The notes beneath the pieces are model-generated. The model was given only the letters and a program-made list of their open reading frames with translations. It was not told where the DNA came from and searched no databases. Positions 54,989 to 64,000 of a DNA stretch of 64,000 bases are shown piece after piece. A program made the position numbers and the translations under genes. Position 1 is the stretch's first letter. The number at the start of each line of letters is the position of its first letter. The stretch is taken from contig JAECQP010000006.1 in the NCBI GenBank assembly GCA_015999745.1, forward strand, positions 30,846 through 94,845. Reading direction: 5' to 3'. Origin of the DNA: Sphingobacteriia bacterium (GTDB taxonomy: Bacteria > Bacteroidota > Bacteroidia > Chitinophagales > Chitinophagaceae).

Positions 54989-56743
54989 TTATTTTAATCT
55001 GATTTCAGATACACTGCAACCTTGCGGTACCATCGGAAATACATTATTTTCTTTTCCAACAAACACTTCCAGCAGGTAAGCGCCTTTGTGATCCAGCATT
55101 GCCCGGAGCGCCGGTTTCAGGTCTGCACGTTGTTTTACACTGTTGCCTGAAATATCATAGGCTTTGGCCAGCTGTACAAAATCCGGGCTTTGTATATCCA
55201 CAAATGAATACCGCTTGTCGTTGAAGAGTTCCTGCCACTGACGGACCATTCCCAGGAACTGATTATTCAGGATCAATATTTTTACCTCCACCCCTGTTTG
55301 CATAATGGTTCCCAATTCCTGCAAGGTCATTTGAAATCCACCATCGCCGATCACTGCCACCACGGTTCTGTCCGGCGCACCAAACTTGGCGCCAATGGAT
55401 GCGGGTAACGCAAAGCCCATGGTTCCCAACCCTCCGGAAGTGATATTGCTTCTGGACTGGTTAAACCGGGCGTACCGGCAGGCTACCATCTGGTGCTGGC
55501 CCACATCTGTAACAATCACTGCCTCTCCTCCCGTGATCTCATTCAGCAGGTTAATGACTTCGCCCATGCTGAGCACTTCGGTTTTCGGATGCAACTCATC
55601 CGTAATCACGACCTCATTCTCCTGGCGGGTATGCGCACTGAATTGATCCAGCCATTCACTGCGTTGCTGTTCCCGGATCAGTTTGGTCAGCAGGGGTAGT
55701 GTTTCCTTACAATCTCCCCATACAGGCACATCGGCTTTTACATTCTTGTCAATCTCTGCAGGATCTATATCCAGGTGAATAATTTTAGCCTGCCTGGCAT
55801 ATTTGTCGAGCCTTCCCGTAACCCGGTCGTCAAAACGCATCCCTACTGCAATCAGTACATCGCACTCGTTGGTGAGTACATTCGGGCCATAGTTTCCGTG
55901 CATGCCCAGCATCCCCACATTCAGGGGGTGATCTGTAGGCAGTGCGCTTAATCCCAGCAAGGTCCAGGCTGCAGGCAGCCCGCCTTTTTCGATAAAGGCC
56001 CTGAATTCCGTTTCGGCTTTTCCGAGTATTACTCCCTGGCCAAATAAAACGAAAGGCTTTTTGGCTTCGTTGATCAGTTTGGCCGCTTCTTCCACATAGG
56101 CCTTGCGGACAATGGGTTTGGGCCGGTAACTACGGATATGTTCACATTTTTCATATCCTTTATATGCTATTTTCTGCAATTGTGCATTCTTGGTAATGTC
56201 TATCAACACAGGACCAGGGCGGCCGGTGCGGGCAATATAAAATGCCTTTGCCAGCACATGCGGAATTTCTGTTGCATCTGTAATCTGGTAATTCCATTTG
56301 GTTACAGGTGTTGTAATGTTCACCACATCTGTTTCCTGGAATGCATCTGTTCCCAGTAAGTGGGCAAATACCTGTCCTGTAACACAAACCAATGGTGTAC
56401 TGTCGATCATGGCGTCTGCAAGGCCAGTCACCAGGTTGGTAGCGCCGGGGCCGCTGGTAGCAAAAACCACGCCTACCTTACCGCTGCTTCTTGCATAACC
56501 CTGACCCGCATGTATACCTCCCTGTTCGTGACGGACCAGGATATGTTTCAGGCGGTCATTATAATCGTACAGGGCATCATAGATGGGCATAATGGCGCCA
56601 CCGGGATATCCAAAAACGGTATCCACCCCTTCGGCAATAAATGCTTCCAGCACGGCCTGCGAACCGGTCAGTTCAACGGTTTCAGTTCCTTTCAGTGTTA
56701 ACTCCAAAGGAGCTGTTTGTTTTATTTCTGGTACTGTACTCAT
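54989..56743 (-). CDS. ilvB: Acetolactate synthase large (catalytic) subunit
   Basis: 584 aa ThDP enzyme. The catalytic Glu region is VFGYPGGAIMPIYDAL...HEQGGIHAGQGYARSSGKVG; the FAD-binding-like middle domain includes GMLGMHGNYGPN, and the ThDP motif is VIGDGGFQMTLQELGTIMQ...LNNQFLGMVRQWQ. It forms acetolactate or acetohydroxybutyrate. It lies 22 nt after ilvD and 5 nt before its regulatory subunit. Confidence 0.97.
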   Translation of the reverse strand: MSTVPEIKQTAPLELTLKGTETVELTGSQAVLEAFIAEGVDTVFGYPGGAIMPIYDALYDYNDRLKHILVRHEQGGIHAGQGYARSSGKVGVVFATSGPGATNLVTGLADAMIDSTPLVCVTGQVFAHLLGTDAFQETDVVNITTPVTKWNYQITDATEIPHVLAKAFYIARTGRPGPVLIDITKNAQLQKIAYKGYEKCEHIRSYRPKPIVRKAYVEEAAKLINEAKKPFVLFGQGVILGKAETEFRAFIEKGGLPAAWTLLGLSALPTDHPLNVGMLGMHGNYGPNVLTNECDVLIAVGMRFDDRVTGRLDKYARQAKIIHLDIDPAEIDKNVKADVPVWGDCKETLPLLTKLIREQQRSEWLDQFSAHTRQENEVVITDELHPKTEVLSMGEVINLLNEITGGEAVIVTDVGQHQMVACRYARFNQSRSNITSGGLGTMGFALPASIGAKFGAPDRTVVAVIGDGGFQMTLQELGTIMQTGVEVKILILNNQFLGMVRQWQELFNDKRYSFVDIQSPDFVQLAKAYDISGNSVKQRADLKPALRAMLDHKGAYLLEVFVGKENNVFPMVPQGCSVSEIRLK

Positions 56744-56765
56744 ACAGGTGATTTTATATTCTTAA

Positions 56766-58445
56766 TTAAGCTTCATCCGTTACACATCCCTGTGATGCAT
56801 CCTTTACAGATTGGGCGTACTTAAACAACAGGCCCTTGCCGGCTCTCAATGCAGGTCTTACCCATTTTGCCTTTCTGGATACCAATACCTCTGCCGCTAC
56901 TTTCAGGGTCATTTTTTTGGTAGACACATTCAGTTCAATCAGGTCATTGTCTTCCACCAACGCTATCAGTCCGCCATTATAAGCTTCGGGAGTAATATGA
57001 CCCACAACAAAACCATGGGTGCCACCACTGAATCTGCCGTCTGTAATCAGGGCAACGGATTTACCCAACCCCGCACCAATGATGGCAGAAGTCGGTTTCA
57101 GCATTTCAGGCATACCGGGGCCGCCCCTCGGGCCAACATAACGGATCACCACTACGTCTCCGGCCTTTATTTTCCCGCTGTTGATGCCTTCGATCAGTTC
57201 ATGTTCTCCGTCAAAAACCCTGGCAGGGCCTTCGAATAATTCACCTTCTTTCCCGCTGATTTTTGCCACGCTTCCGCCTTCTGCAAGATTGCCATACAAG
57301 ATCTGCAGGTGACCGGTTGCTTTCAACGGATTTTCCAGGGGGCGAATAATCTGCTGCTGTTCAAAGTCCAGATCAGGCGCATCCGCCAGGTTCTCAGCAA
57401 CTGTTTTCCCGGTAACCGTTAAGCAATCGCCGTGCAACAGTCCTTTCTTCCATAAATATTTCATCACTGCCGGTATGCCGCCATACTGGTGCAAATCCTG
57501 CATCAGGTATTTTCCACTTGGCTTGAAATCTGCGAGTACAGGCGTTTTATCGCTGATCTGCTGAAAATCGTCTTGCGTAAGTTCAACATCTACACTCTTG
57601 GCCATCGCAATCAGGTGCATTACGGCATTGGTACTTCCGCCCAGGATCATGATGATGGTCATCGCATTTTCAAATGCTTTACGGGTCATGATGTCTTTGG
57701 GCAGAATATTTTTCTCCATCAGTAATTTGATGGCTTTGCCTGCAGCAAGACATTCGTTGTGTTTTTCCTCACTTAAAGCAGGATTGGAAGAAGAGTAAGG
57801 CAGGCTCATGCCCAATGCTTCAATGGCAGAAGCCATGGTATTGGCCGTGTACATTCCGCCACAGGCGCCCGCACCGGGGCAGGCATGCTGTATGATTCCC
57901 TTGAAATCACCTTCATCCAGTTTCCCGGCCATTTTCTGACCCAATGCTTCAAAAGCAGAAACAATATTCAGGTCCTGACCTTTGTAATGCCCCGCAGCAA
58001 TGGTTCCGCCGTACACCATAATCGCCGGACGGTTAAGCCTTCCCATGGCAATGATGGAACCCGGCATATTCTTGTCACAGCCGGGCAGGGCAATAACTGC
58101 ATCGTAGTACTGTGCTCCGCAAACAGCCTCAATTGAATCGGCAATGATGTCACGGCTTACCAATGAGTAGCGCATGCCATCGGTACCGTTGCTGATACCA
58201 TCACTCACACCAATGGTATTGAAGATCAGGCCTACCTGGCCAGATTCCCACACGCCTTTCTTTACCAGTTTGGCCAGGTCGTTCAGGTGCATATTACAGG
58301 TATTACCATCATAGCCCATGCTCACCACGCCCACCTGCGCTTTCTTCAGGTCTTCATCCGTTAAACCAATTCCGTATAACATGGCCTGTGCTGCGGGCTG
58401 TGTAGGATCCTGTGTAATTGTTTTGCTGTATTTGTTCAGTTCCAT
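56766..58445 (-). CDS. ilvD: Dihydroxy-acid dehydratase
   Basis: 559 aa Fe-S dehydratase. Cluster Cys residues appear in [11 protein letters not shown] and [21 protein letters not shown], with an additional Cys in [21 protein letters not shown] and [15 protein letters not shown] are the C-terminal signatures. It makes the 2-oxoacid precursors of valine and isoleucine. It lies 24 nt after ilvE. Confidence 0.97.
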   Translation of the reverse strand: MELNKYSKTITQDPTQPAAQAMLYGIGLTDEDLKKAQVGVVSMGYDGNTCNMHLNDLAKLVKKGVWESGQVGLIFNTIGVSDGISNGTDGMRYSLVSRDIIADSIEAVCGAQYYDAVIALPGCDKNMPGSIIAMGRLNRPAIMVYGGTIAAGHYKGQDLNIVSAFEALGQKMAGKLDEGDFKGIIQHACPGAGACGGMYTANTMASAIEALGMSLPYSSSNPALSEEKHNECLAAGKAIKLLMEKNILPKDIMTRKAFENAMTIIMILGGSTNAVMHLIAMAKSVDVELTQDDFQQISDKTPVLADFKPSGKYLMQDLHQYGGIPAVMKYLWKKGLLHGDCLTVTGKTVAENLADAPDLDFEQQQIIRPLENPLKATGHLQILYGNLAEGGSVAKISGKEGELFEGPARVFDGEHELIEGINSGKIKAGDVVVIRYVGPRGGPGMPEMLKPTSAIIGAGLGKSVALITDGRFSGGTHGFVVGHITPEAYNGGLIALVEDNDLIELNVSTKKMTLKVAAEVLVSRKAKWVRPALRAGKGLLFKYAQSVKDASQGCVTDEA

Positions 58446-58469
58446 ATAAGGAGGCTTCTTTGTTAAGTA

Positions 58470-59348
58470 TTATTGTTCGTGTATCAGGTGCTGGTAGGCT
58501 TTTTGAATGCGTGCACCCAGTGAATCCTTCCATGCTTTCGGAAATACCGTTTCATCGATCGATTCCCAGCCAATCACTTCCGCAGCCGTTCCGCAGAAAA
58601 ATGCGGAGTCTGCCTGTTTCAGGGCCTCCAGGCTGTAACGGCCTTCCTGTATGGGTATATTCAGTCTTTTGCAGATTTCAAATACGGTAGCTCTCGTAAT
58701 GCCCGGCAGAATATATCCCAACTGAGGAGTGTACAATACACCGTCTTTTTCAAAAAAGATATTCGAGCCGGGGCCTTCTGCAATATCATCGTTGATATCA
58801 AGCAGCAGCGCTTCATCAAATCCCTTCGCTTTTGCTTCCTGGCTGGCCAGTATCGAGTTAACATAATGCCCGGCTACTTTTGCGTGCATCTTAAATGCTT
58901 TTGGATTAGGCCGCTGAAAAGAAGAGGTGGCCACACGCAGCAGTTTCTCACCAAGGAACGGCGCCATTTCCCAGGTTTCAATGAACAGAAAAGATTCTGT
59001 ATTCGGCGCAAAACTCATATTGGCCGGTGCATATACTACGGGGCGGATATAAGCGTCCTGCTGGTTATTGCGTTTCAGCACTTCATAGGTTGCAGCAATC
59101 AGCTCGTTTGTATCATAGTTATACGGAAGGTTCACGGTTTGCGCAGAAACTTTAAACCGTTCGTAGTGCTCAACCGGTTTAAAGATTTTTGTTTCACCGG
59201 AAGCGGTTTTGTACGAACGGATTCCTTCAAACACCGAATAACCATAGTGCAGCGACTGGCTATAGAGATCTATTTTCTCCGCCGCCGCTTTTACAAATTC
59301 ACCATTATGGTAAATGATGGTGTCACTGTTATAATATTTCATCTTCAT
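58470..59348 (-). CDS. ilvE: Branched-chain amino acid aminotransferase
   Basis: About 292 aa from ATG 59348 (MKMKYYNSDTIIYHNGEF), or 59342; the ORF track's upstream start at 59360 is a GTG and lies within 3 nt of the attenuator. Fold-type IV PLP enzyme: LHYGYSVFEGIRSY, the PLP Lys in HAKVAGHYVNSILA, DEALLLDINDDIAEGPGSNIFFEKDG and YILPGITRATVFEICK. First structural gene of the ilv-thr operon, immediately downstream of the leader-peptide attenuator. Confidence 0.95.
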   Translation of the reverse strand: MKMKYYNSDTIIYHNGEFVKAAAEKIDLYSQSLHYGYSVFEGIRSYKTASGETKIFKPVEHYERFKVSAQTVNLPYNYDTNELIAATYEVLKRNNQQDAYIRPVVYAPANMSFAPNTESFLFIETWEMAPFLGEKLLRVATSSFQRPNPKAFKMHAKVAGHYVNSILASQEAKAKGFDEALLLDINDDIAEGPGSNIFFEKDGVLYTPQLGYILPGITRATVFEICKRLNIPIQEGRYSLEALKQADSAFFCGTAAEVIGWESIDETVFPKAWKDSLGARIQKAYQHLIHEQ

Positions 59349-59362
59349 TGGTTTATGCACAA

Positions 59363-59392
59363 CAAAAAAGCCCCGCGGATGAGGCGGGGCTT
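59363..59392 (-). terminator. Attenuator terminator hairpin in the ilv-thr operon leader
   Basis: On the minus strand AAGCCCCGC-(7 nt)-GCGGGGCTT is a perfect 9-bp stem followed by TTTT. It lies 21 nt after the leader-peptide stop and 14 nt before the ilvE ATG, so it must be read through for the operon to be expressed. Confidence 0.85.
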
Positions 59393-59413
59393 GTATTTAA
59401 AGTTTTTAATTAT

Positions 59414-59512
59414 TTACAAAAGTCCACCTCCATGCAGTACGGGAATAATAATGACAATCACAATAATGACTGTTGTGACAGATGTGATCGTATTAATTCC
59501 TTTTTTAAACAT
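59414..59512 (-). CDS. ilv-thr operon leader peptide (attenuation peptide)
   Basis: A 32-codon ORF, too short for the track, beginning MFKKGI and continuing NTITSVTTVIIVIVIIIPVL, then HGGGLL and TAA. Residues 6-26 hold 9 Ile, 5 Val, 4 Thr and 1 Leu, the amino acids made by the operon that follows (ilvEDBNCA-thrABC). A perfect terminator hairpin follows after 21 nt. Position and codon content fit ribosome-mediated transcription attenuation: stalling at Ile/Val/Thr codons would prevent the terminator from forming. A GC-rich GGAGGTGGACTT near its 3' end can pair with the 5' arm of the terminator. No Shine-Dalgarno is visible, as usual in the phylum. Confidence 0.85.
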   Translation of the reverse strand: MFKKGINTITSVTTVIIVIVIIIPVLHGGGLL

Positions 59513-59530
59513 AGAGGGTTGAGTTCTATG

Positions 59531-59561
59531 TAAAGATATGTTTACCCGTTTTTAAAACAAA
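59531..59561 (-). promoter_or_regulatory. Candidate promoter of the ilv-thr operon
   Basis: On the minus strand TTTG (59558-59561), 19 nt of spacer, then TATCTTTA (59531-59538), one mismatch from TAnnTTTG. The start point would fall about 12-15 nt ahead of the leader ATG. A weak hairpin at 59591-59607 overlaps the leuB stop and may separate the leu transcript. Confidence 0.5.
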
Positions 59562-59606
59562 GAACTTTTTAAAATTTATTTTATCCAAAGCAAACAAGCG
59601 TTTGTT

Positions 59607-60719
59607 TCAGATAATGGTGGATGCGTTTAAAACTGCATTGTGCGCGGCTGCGGTCTTCGCATTTCTTTTGATATAATCAGCAATCAGGTCTCCAATGGCA
59701 TTGGTTCCGTAATTATTGATCGGATCAATATCTTTAGACACAAAACTGTGTGTGAGCGTCCAGTTTACGGCCTCCCGAACAGCTTCCGCCTCTTCGGTCA
59801 TACCAAAATGATCCAGCATCATGGCTGCAGACAGCACGGATCCCAACGGATTGGCAATGTCTTTACCTGCTGCCTGCGGATACGATCCGTGAATAGGCTC
59901 GAAAAGGGCGGAACCGTTTCCTACGGATGCGGAAGGCATCATTCCCATAGAACCGGTTAATACACTGGCTTCATCACTGATGATATCGCCGAACATGTTT
60001 TCGGTTAATATAATATCGAACTGTGCGGGATTCAGGATAATCTGCATGGAAGCATTGTCTACATACATATAGTCTACCGTTACATCCGGAAACTGCAACG
60101 CAAGTTCACGTACCACTTTGCGCCAGAGGCGGGAGGTTTCCAATACATTGGCCTTGTCTACCAGGGTCAGTTTCTTTTTGCGCTTCTGTGCATATTGAAA
60201 AGCGGGAATCGCCACCCTTTCTATTTCTGCGCGGCTGTAAGCGCATTCATCAGTAGCATAGGTTTTGTCTTCATTCACCGTTTTCTTACCAAAATAGATA
60301 CCCCCGGTCAGCTCCCTGAAGATCACGCAATCCACGCCTTCCAGCTGTTTGTTTCTCAGCGGAGAAAGATGGTGCAGTGAGTGATAGGTAGATATAGGGC
60401 GGATATTCGCAAACAACTGTAGTTCTTTGCGAAGTTTCAGCAATCCCTGCTCCGGTCTTACGGTGGCAGTGGGATCATTGTCGTATCTGGGATGCCCGAT
60501 GGCGCCAAACAAAATAGCATCGCTCTGCTTACACATTTCCAGTGTTTCATCGGGCAACGGGTTCCCGGTTTTGTCAATTGCATCAGCCCCCATCAGGCCA
60601 TAGGCAAAATGGAACTGGTGATTAAACTCATGTGCAATAGCATTCAATACCTTAATCGACTGTGCCGTCACTTCAGGTCCGATACCATCTCCGTTGATTA
60701 CTGCAATTTTCTTTTCCAT
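59607..60719 (-). CDS. leuB: 3-isopropylmalate dehydrogenase
   Basis: 370 aa. N-terminal KIAVINGDGIGPEVTAQSIKVL; substrate-binding RPEQGLLKLRKEL and FRELTGGIYFGKK; metal site NMFGDIISDEASVLTGSMGMMPSAS; NAD-binding EPIHGSYPQAAGKDIANPLGSVLS. It oxidises and decarboxylates 3-isopropylmalate. Last gene of the leu operon, 3 nt after leuD. Confidence 0.97.
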   Translation of the reverse strand: MEKKIAVINGDGIGPEVTAQSIKVLNAIAHEFNHQFHFAYGLMGADAIDKTGNPLPDETLEMCKQSDAILFGAIGHPRYDNDPTATVRPEQGLLKLRKELQLFANIRPISTYHSLHHLSPLRNKQLEGVDCVIFRELTGGIYFGKKTVNEDKTYATDECAYSRAEIERVAIPAFQYAQKRKKKLTLVDKANVLETSRLWRKVVRELALQFPDVTVDYMYVDNASMQIILNPAQFDIILTENMFGDIISDEASVLTGSMGMMPSASVGNGSALFEPIHGSYPQAAGKDIANPLGSVLSAAMMLDHFGMTEEAEAVREAVNWTLTHSFVSKDIDPINNYGTNAIGDLIADYIKRNAKTAAAHNAVLNASTII

Positions 60720-60722
60720 ATA

Positions 60723-61307
60723 CTATGCGCTTTCTTTTTCAAATGTTGTAATAGCTGCTCTTCTGCTCAACAGAAAATCGATATCATCATATCCGTTCAG
60801 CAGGCAGGTTTTCTTATACGGATTCAGTTCAAAAGGCTCCTGTTCTCCGGTTGCATCAATGGTGATGGTTTGTTTTTCCACATCTATGCTCAGTGTAGCT
60901 TCGTTGCCCTGTTCAAATATTTTTTGCAGAAAGGGCTCTGAAACCGTTACAGGCAACACACCATTATTCAATGCATTGTTTTTAAAGATGTCTGCAAAAA
61001 AACTGCTGATCACCGCATTGAATCCGTAGTCCTGGAGCGCCCATGCGGCGTGCTCCCTGGAAGATCCGCAACCAAAATTTTTTCCGGCAACCAGTATTTC
61101 TCCGCCGTATATCGAATTGTTCAGGGCAAAATCCGCTTTTGGTTTTGCCTCGTCGTTGTTTTCATAACGCCAGTCGCGGAAAAGGTTCTTGCCAAATCCA
61201 TCGCGCGTGGTCGCTTTTAAAAAACGGGCAGGTATGATCTGATCCGTATCTATATTTTCCATGGGTAATGGAACAAAGCAGCTCTGTATTTTCTGTAATG
61301 CCTTCAC
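60723..61307 (-). CDS. leuD: 3-isopropylmalate dehydratase small subunit
   Basis: 194 aa swivelling domain: [25 protein letters not shown] at the N-terminus and [45 protein letters not shown], the signature of LeuD. It partners LeuC, encoded 11 nt upstream, and lies 3 nt before leuB. Confidence 0.97.
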   Translation of the reverse strand: MKALQKIQSCFVPLPMENIDTDQIIPARFLKATTRDGFGKNLFRDWRYENNDEAKPKADFALNNSIYGGEILVAGKNFGCGSSREHAAWALQDYGFNAVISSFFADIFKNNALNNGVLPVTVSEPFLQKIFEQGNEATLSIDVEKQTITIDATGEQEPFELNPYKKTCLLNGYDDIDFLLSRRAAITTFEKESA

Positions 61308-61318
61308 TGTTGAATATT

Positions 61319-62719
61319 TTAAATAAGTTCTCTTATATCCGTTACCACTCCTGTAATTGCTGCAGCGGCAGCAGTCAGCGGGCTTGCCAGTAATGTTCTT
61401 GCGCCTGCACCCTGCCGTCCTTCAAAATTCCGGTTACTGGTACTGATGCAGTATTCTCCCGCGGGAATTTTATCTTCATTCATTCCAAGGCAGGCGCTGC
61501 ATCCGGCCTGCCTGATCTGGAATCCTGCTTCTGCAAAAATGCGATCCAGTCCTTCAGCATGTACCTGCTTAGCCACCTGCTGAGAGCCCGGAACAATCAT
61601 CACTTTCACTGTATCGCTCTTTTTACGCCCCTTCACCAGTTCCGCTATTTCACGCAGGTCTTCAATGCGGGAATTGGTACAGCTGCCGATGAAAACATGC
61701 TGCACGGGCATACCAATCAGGGACGCTCCGCTCTTCAGTCCCATATACTGCAGGGCTTTTTCAATATTTTTCTTCTCCCCTTCATCGTAAATATCATCCA
61801 GCACAGGAATATGGCCATTTACGGCAATCCCTAAACCCGGGTTGGTTCCGTAAGTGATCATCGGATGAATGGCTGCTGCATCAATATTGATTTCTGCATC
61901 AAATACCGCATCTGCATCGGAATAAAGCTCCTGCCATTCGGCCAGTTTCTTATCCCATGCCGCTCCTTTTGGCGCAAATGCCCTGCCTTTTACATATTGA
62001 AACGTGGTTTCATCGGGCGCAATCATCCCGCCCCTTGCACCCATTTCAATACTCATATTACAGATGGTCATCCTGGCTTCCATAGACAGGGATCGAATGG
62101 TACTTCCGGCATATTCAACAAAAAATCCTGTGGCGCCGCTTGCTGAAATTTTTGCAATGATGTACAGGATGATATCTTTCGAAACGACCCCCTTCTGCAA
62201 TGCACCTTCTATATTGATGCGCATCGTTTTGGGCTTTGTCTGCAGCACACATTGTGATGCAAACACCATTTCCACCTCACTGGTCCCGATGCCGAATGCA
62301 ATGGCGCCGAAAGCTCCGTGCGTGGAGGTATGACTGTCTCCGCAAACAATCGTCATGCCGGGTTGTGTAATTCCCAGCTCGGGTCCTATCACGTGAACGA
62401 TTCCCTGGTAAGGATGTCCCAGCCCGTACAATTCAACACCATGCCTGCTGCAATTATTGATGAGTTGCTCTACCTGAATCCTGGAAAGTTCATCCCTGAT
62501 GGGCAGGTGCTGGTTGATGGTAGGCACATTGTGATCGGCTGTTGCAACAGTCTGCTTTGGGCGAAACAATTCAACGCCGCGCTGTTCTATCCCTTTAAAT
62601 GCCTGGGGGCTGGTTACTTCGTGTATAAAATGTTTATCGATATACAGTACAGAAGGTCCGTCAGGAATCTTCTCCACAACATGCTTGTCCCAAATCTTAT
62701 CGAATAATGTTTTTCCCAT
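61319..62719 (-). CDS. leuC: 3-isopropylmalate dehydratase large subunit
   Basis: 466 aa aconitase-family protein. [26 protein letters not shown]; cluster Cys residues in [13 protein letters not shown] and [33 protein letters not shown]. With LeuD it isomerises 2- to 3-isopropylmalate. It lies 11 nt after leuA. Confidence 0.97.
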   Translation of the reverse strand: MGKTLFDKIWDKHVVEKIPDGPSVLYIDKHFIHEVTSPQAFKGIEQRGVELFRPKQTVATADHNVPTINQHLPIRDELSRIQVEQLINNCSRHGVELYGLGHPYQGIVHVIGPELGITQPGMTIVCGDSHTSTHGAFGAIAFGIGTSEVEMVFASQCVLQTKPKTMRINIEGALQKGVVSKDIILYIIAKISASGATGFFVEYAGSTIRSLSMEARMTICNMSIEMGARGGMIAPDETTFQYVKGRAFAPKGAAWDKKLAEWQELYSDADAVFDAEINIDAAAIHPMITYGTNPGLGIAVNGHIPVLDDIYDEGEKKNIEKALQYMGLKSGASLIGMPVQHVFIGSCTNSRIEDLREIAELVKGRKKSDTVKVMIVPGSQQVAKQVHAEGLDRIFAEAGFQIRQAGCSACLGMNEDKIPAGEYCISTSNRNFEGRQGAGARTLLASPLTAAAAAITGVVTDIRELI

Positions 62720-62730
62720 TTACTATTTAT

Positions 62731-63897
62731 TTATGCCATGGCGTTTTCTGCAACATGTGCTTCGGCCATCTGTCTTAAATCGTTTTCTTCCACTTCTTTT
62801 TTACCGTCGGCAATTTCCAGGAATCGCTGATACAATGCATCAATATCATTCCTGGTGAACGCGTAACCCAGTTTCTGCAAGCGGTAAGCCAGTGCGCTTC
62901 TCCCGCTTCTTGCAGTCAGTACTATTTTGCTGCCTTCCGCACCAACCTGCTCGGGATTGATGATTTCATAGGTCTGTGCATCTTTCAGGAATCCATCCTG
63001 GTGAATACCGGAGGAATGAGAGAATGCATTGGAACCTACAATGGCTTTATTGGGTTGAACAGGCATGCGCATGGTTTCAGACACTTCGCGGCTTAACGGG
63101 TTGAGCATCTGCGTTTTGATATTGGTATACAACCCCAGGTGTTTGTGTTGCTCAATAATCATTACTACTTCTTCCAAAGAGGTATTACCCGCTCTCTCTC
63201 CCAATCCATTGATGGTGCATTCTATCTGGCGGGCCCCGTTGATCACCCCGCTGATAGAATTGGCGGTAGCCAGCCCGAGATCATTGTGGCAATGACAGGA
63301 AAGAATAGCTTTATCAATATTGGGCACATGGTTCATCAGGTAGGCCATTTTGGCGCCATACTGATCGGGCAGGCAGTAGCCTGTTGTGTCCGGGATATTG
63401 ACCACTGTAGCGCCGGCTGCGATCACCGCTTCCACTACACGGGCCAGGTACTCATTATCGGTACGGCCCGCATCTTCCGCATAAAATTCTACATCATCCG
63501 TAAAATTTCTGGCCCATTTTACCGCCTGGATGGCCCTTGACAGAATTTCTTCGCGGGTGGTATTGAATTTGGATTTGATATGGTAATCGGAAGTGCCGAT
63601 ACCCGTATGAATGCGGGGTCTTACGGCATATTTTAATGCCTGGGCCGCCACTTCAATGTCTTTTTCCACGGCCCTGGTTAGCCCGCAGACCGTTGCATGT
63701 TTGATAACACGTGCAATCTGGGAAACAGATTCAAAGTCGCCGGGGCTGGATACCGGGAAACCCGCTTCAATAATATCAACACCCAGTTCCTCCAGACGTA
63801 AGGCCAGCTCCAGTTTTTCTTTGCTATTTAATTTACAGCCCGGTACCTGCTCACCATCCCGGAGGGTGGTATCGAAAATATAAACCTGTTTTTCCAT
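62731..63897 (-). CDS. leuA: 2-isopropylmalate synthase, short form without regulatory domain
   Basis: 388 aa. The catalytic TIM barrel has the family signatures [15 protein letters not shown], the metal His pair in [19 protein letters not shown] and [17 protein letters not shown]. Subdomain II (about 285-380) ends the protein; the roughly 120-residue C-terminal leucine-binding domain of typical 500-aa LeuA is absent. Related enzymes of similar length include citramalate and homocitrate synthases, but position at the head of leuCDB supports LeuA. Leucine control may instead be transcriptional. Confidence 0.93.
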   Translation of the reverse strand: MEKQVYIFDTTLRDGEQVPGCKLNSKEKLELALRLEELGVDIIEAGFPVSSPGDFESVSQIARVIKHATVCGLTRAVEKDIEVAAQALKYAVRPRIHTGIGTSDYHIKSKFNTTREEILSRAIQAVKWARNFTDDVEFYAEDAGRTDNEYLARVVEAVIAAGATVVNIPDTTGYCLPDQYGAKMAYLMNHVPNIDKAILSCHCHNDLGLATANSISGVINGARQIECTINGLGERAGNTSLEEVVMIIEQHKHLGLYTNIKTQMLNPLSREVSETMRMPVQPNKAIVGSNAFSHSSGIHQDGFLKDAQTYEIINPEQVGAEGSKIVLTARSGRSALAYRLQKLGYAFTRNDIDALYQRFLEIADGKKEVEENDLRQMAEAHVAENAMA

Positions 63898-63923
63898 ATG
63901 CCTGTTTTAATTGACTTAGATAT

Positions 63924-63983
63924 AAAAGACAGGCGCGTAATTGTTGCTATTGATTGCCTTAAATAACAACAGTACGGCCTGTC
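63924..63983 (-). promoter_or_regulatory. Hairpin with U-tract upstream of leuA (candidate attenuator or upstream terminator)
   Basis: On the minus strand GACAGGC..GCCTGTC is followed directly by TTTT; within it TGTTGTTATT can pair with AATAGCAACA with one wobble. It lies 27 nt ahead of the leuA ATG. A short frame ending ..LTGRTVVI-stop enters the structure from the window edge, so either a leader peptide or the end of an upstream gene is possible. Confidence 0.5.
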
Positions 63984-64000
63984 AGATTCGAATTTAGAAT

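Noticed and set aside
59348-59533. 61-aa + strand ORF over the ilv leader region
   Set aside because: It is antisense to the leader peptide and attenuator; the palindromic terminator and Ile/Val codon run make sense only on the minus strand.
59591-59607. Hairpin AAACAA/TTGTTT at the leuB stop as a terminator
   Set aside because: The stem is short and AT-rich and no clean T-run follows, so it is mentioned but not called as a terminator.
1-64000. CRISPR arrays, IS elements, prophage or integrase genes
   Set aside because: No regularly spaced repeats, transposase, integrase or phage structural genes were recognised on either strand.

Overview
The window comes from a Bacteroidota genome, most likely family Chitinophagaceae. 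The evidence is a SusC/SusD locus, a GLPGLI protein next to a TonB-type barrel, an alternative complex III, DUF5690 and DUF5777 proteins, LytTR-type two-component signalling, TAnnTTTG-type -7 promoter boxes and almost no Shine-Dalgarno sequences. No insertion sequence, prophage, integrase or CRISPR array was seen. No intergenic stretch exceeds about 300 bases.

Layout. 1-4259 (minus): the first two genes of alternative complex III, a hexaheme ActA and the start of ActB, which runs off the left edge and is absent from the ORF track. 4442-11005: a DUF6787 membrane protein, purN, a TonB-type barrel + GLPGLI pair with a small secreted protein, a GNAT enzyme, a TPR protein and an exported VOC protein. 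11021-11310: a tRNA-Arg(CCT) with promoter and terminator, followed by a hairpin-rich non-coding block. 11317-15488: a LytS/LytR-type pair, two small + strand genes and a DODA/YgiD-type dioxygenase. 15763-22506 (minus): an eight-gene respiratory operon (heme proteins, outer-membrane barrel, four-cluster Fe-S protein, NrfD anchor, cytochrome c) with no catalytic subunit inside it; this is the strongest candidate for an undescribed system. 22807-26513 (minus): a tight four-gene phosphonate-catabolism cassette (PhnZ-like HD oxygenase, PhnX-like HAD hydrolase, DUF5690 transporter, HpnW-type FAD oxidase), preceded by a YncE-propeller/phosphoesterase and a PAS/GAF histidine kinase. 31995-46834: a beta-mannan type utilisation locus (SusC, SusD, surface lipoprotein, SSS symporter, mannosylglucose phosphorylase, mannobiose 2-epimerase, two SGNH/CE2 esterases, AraC regulator, GH20). 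46836-63897 (minus): leuACDB followed by a nine-gene operon ilvE-ilvD-ilvB-ilvN-ilvC-ilvA-thrA-thrB-thrC.

How it works together. The leu and ilv/thr operons cover the whole route from aspartate to threonine and from threonine/pyruvate to isoleucine, valine and leucine. Just ahead of ilvE lies an unannotated 32-codon ORF on the minus strand, extremely rich in Ile, Val and Thr codons, followed after 21 nt by a perfect GC-rich hairpin with a U-tract. This is a textbook ribosome-mediated attenuator whose codons match the products of the operon it precedes. LeuA lacks the usual C-terminal leucine-binding domain, and a second hairpin with U-tract sits 27 nt ahead of leuA.
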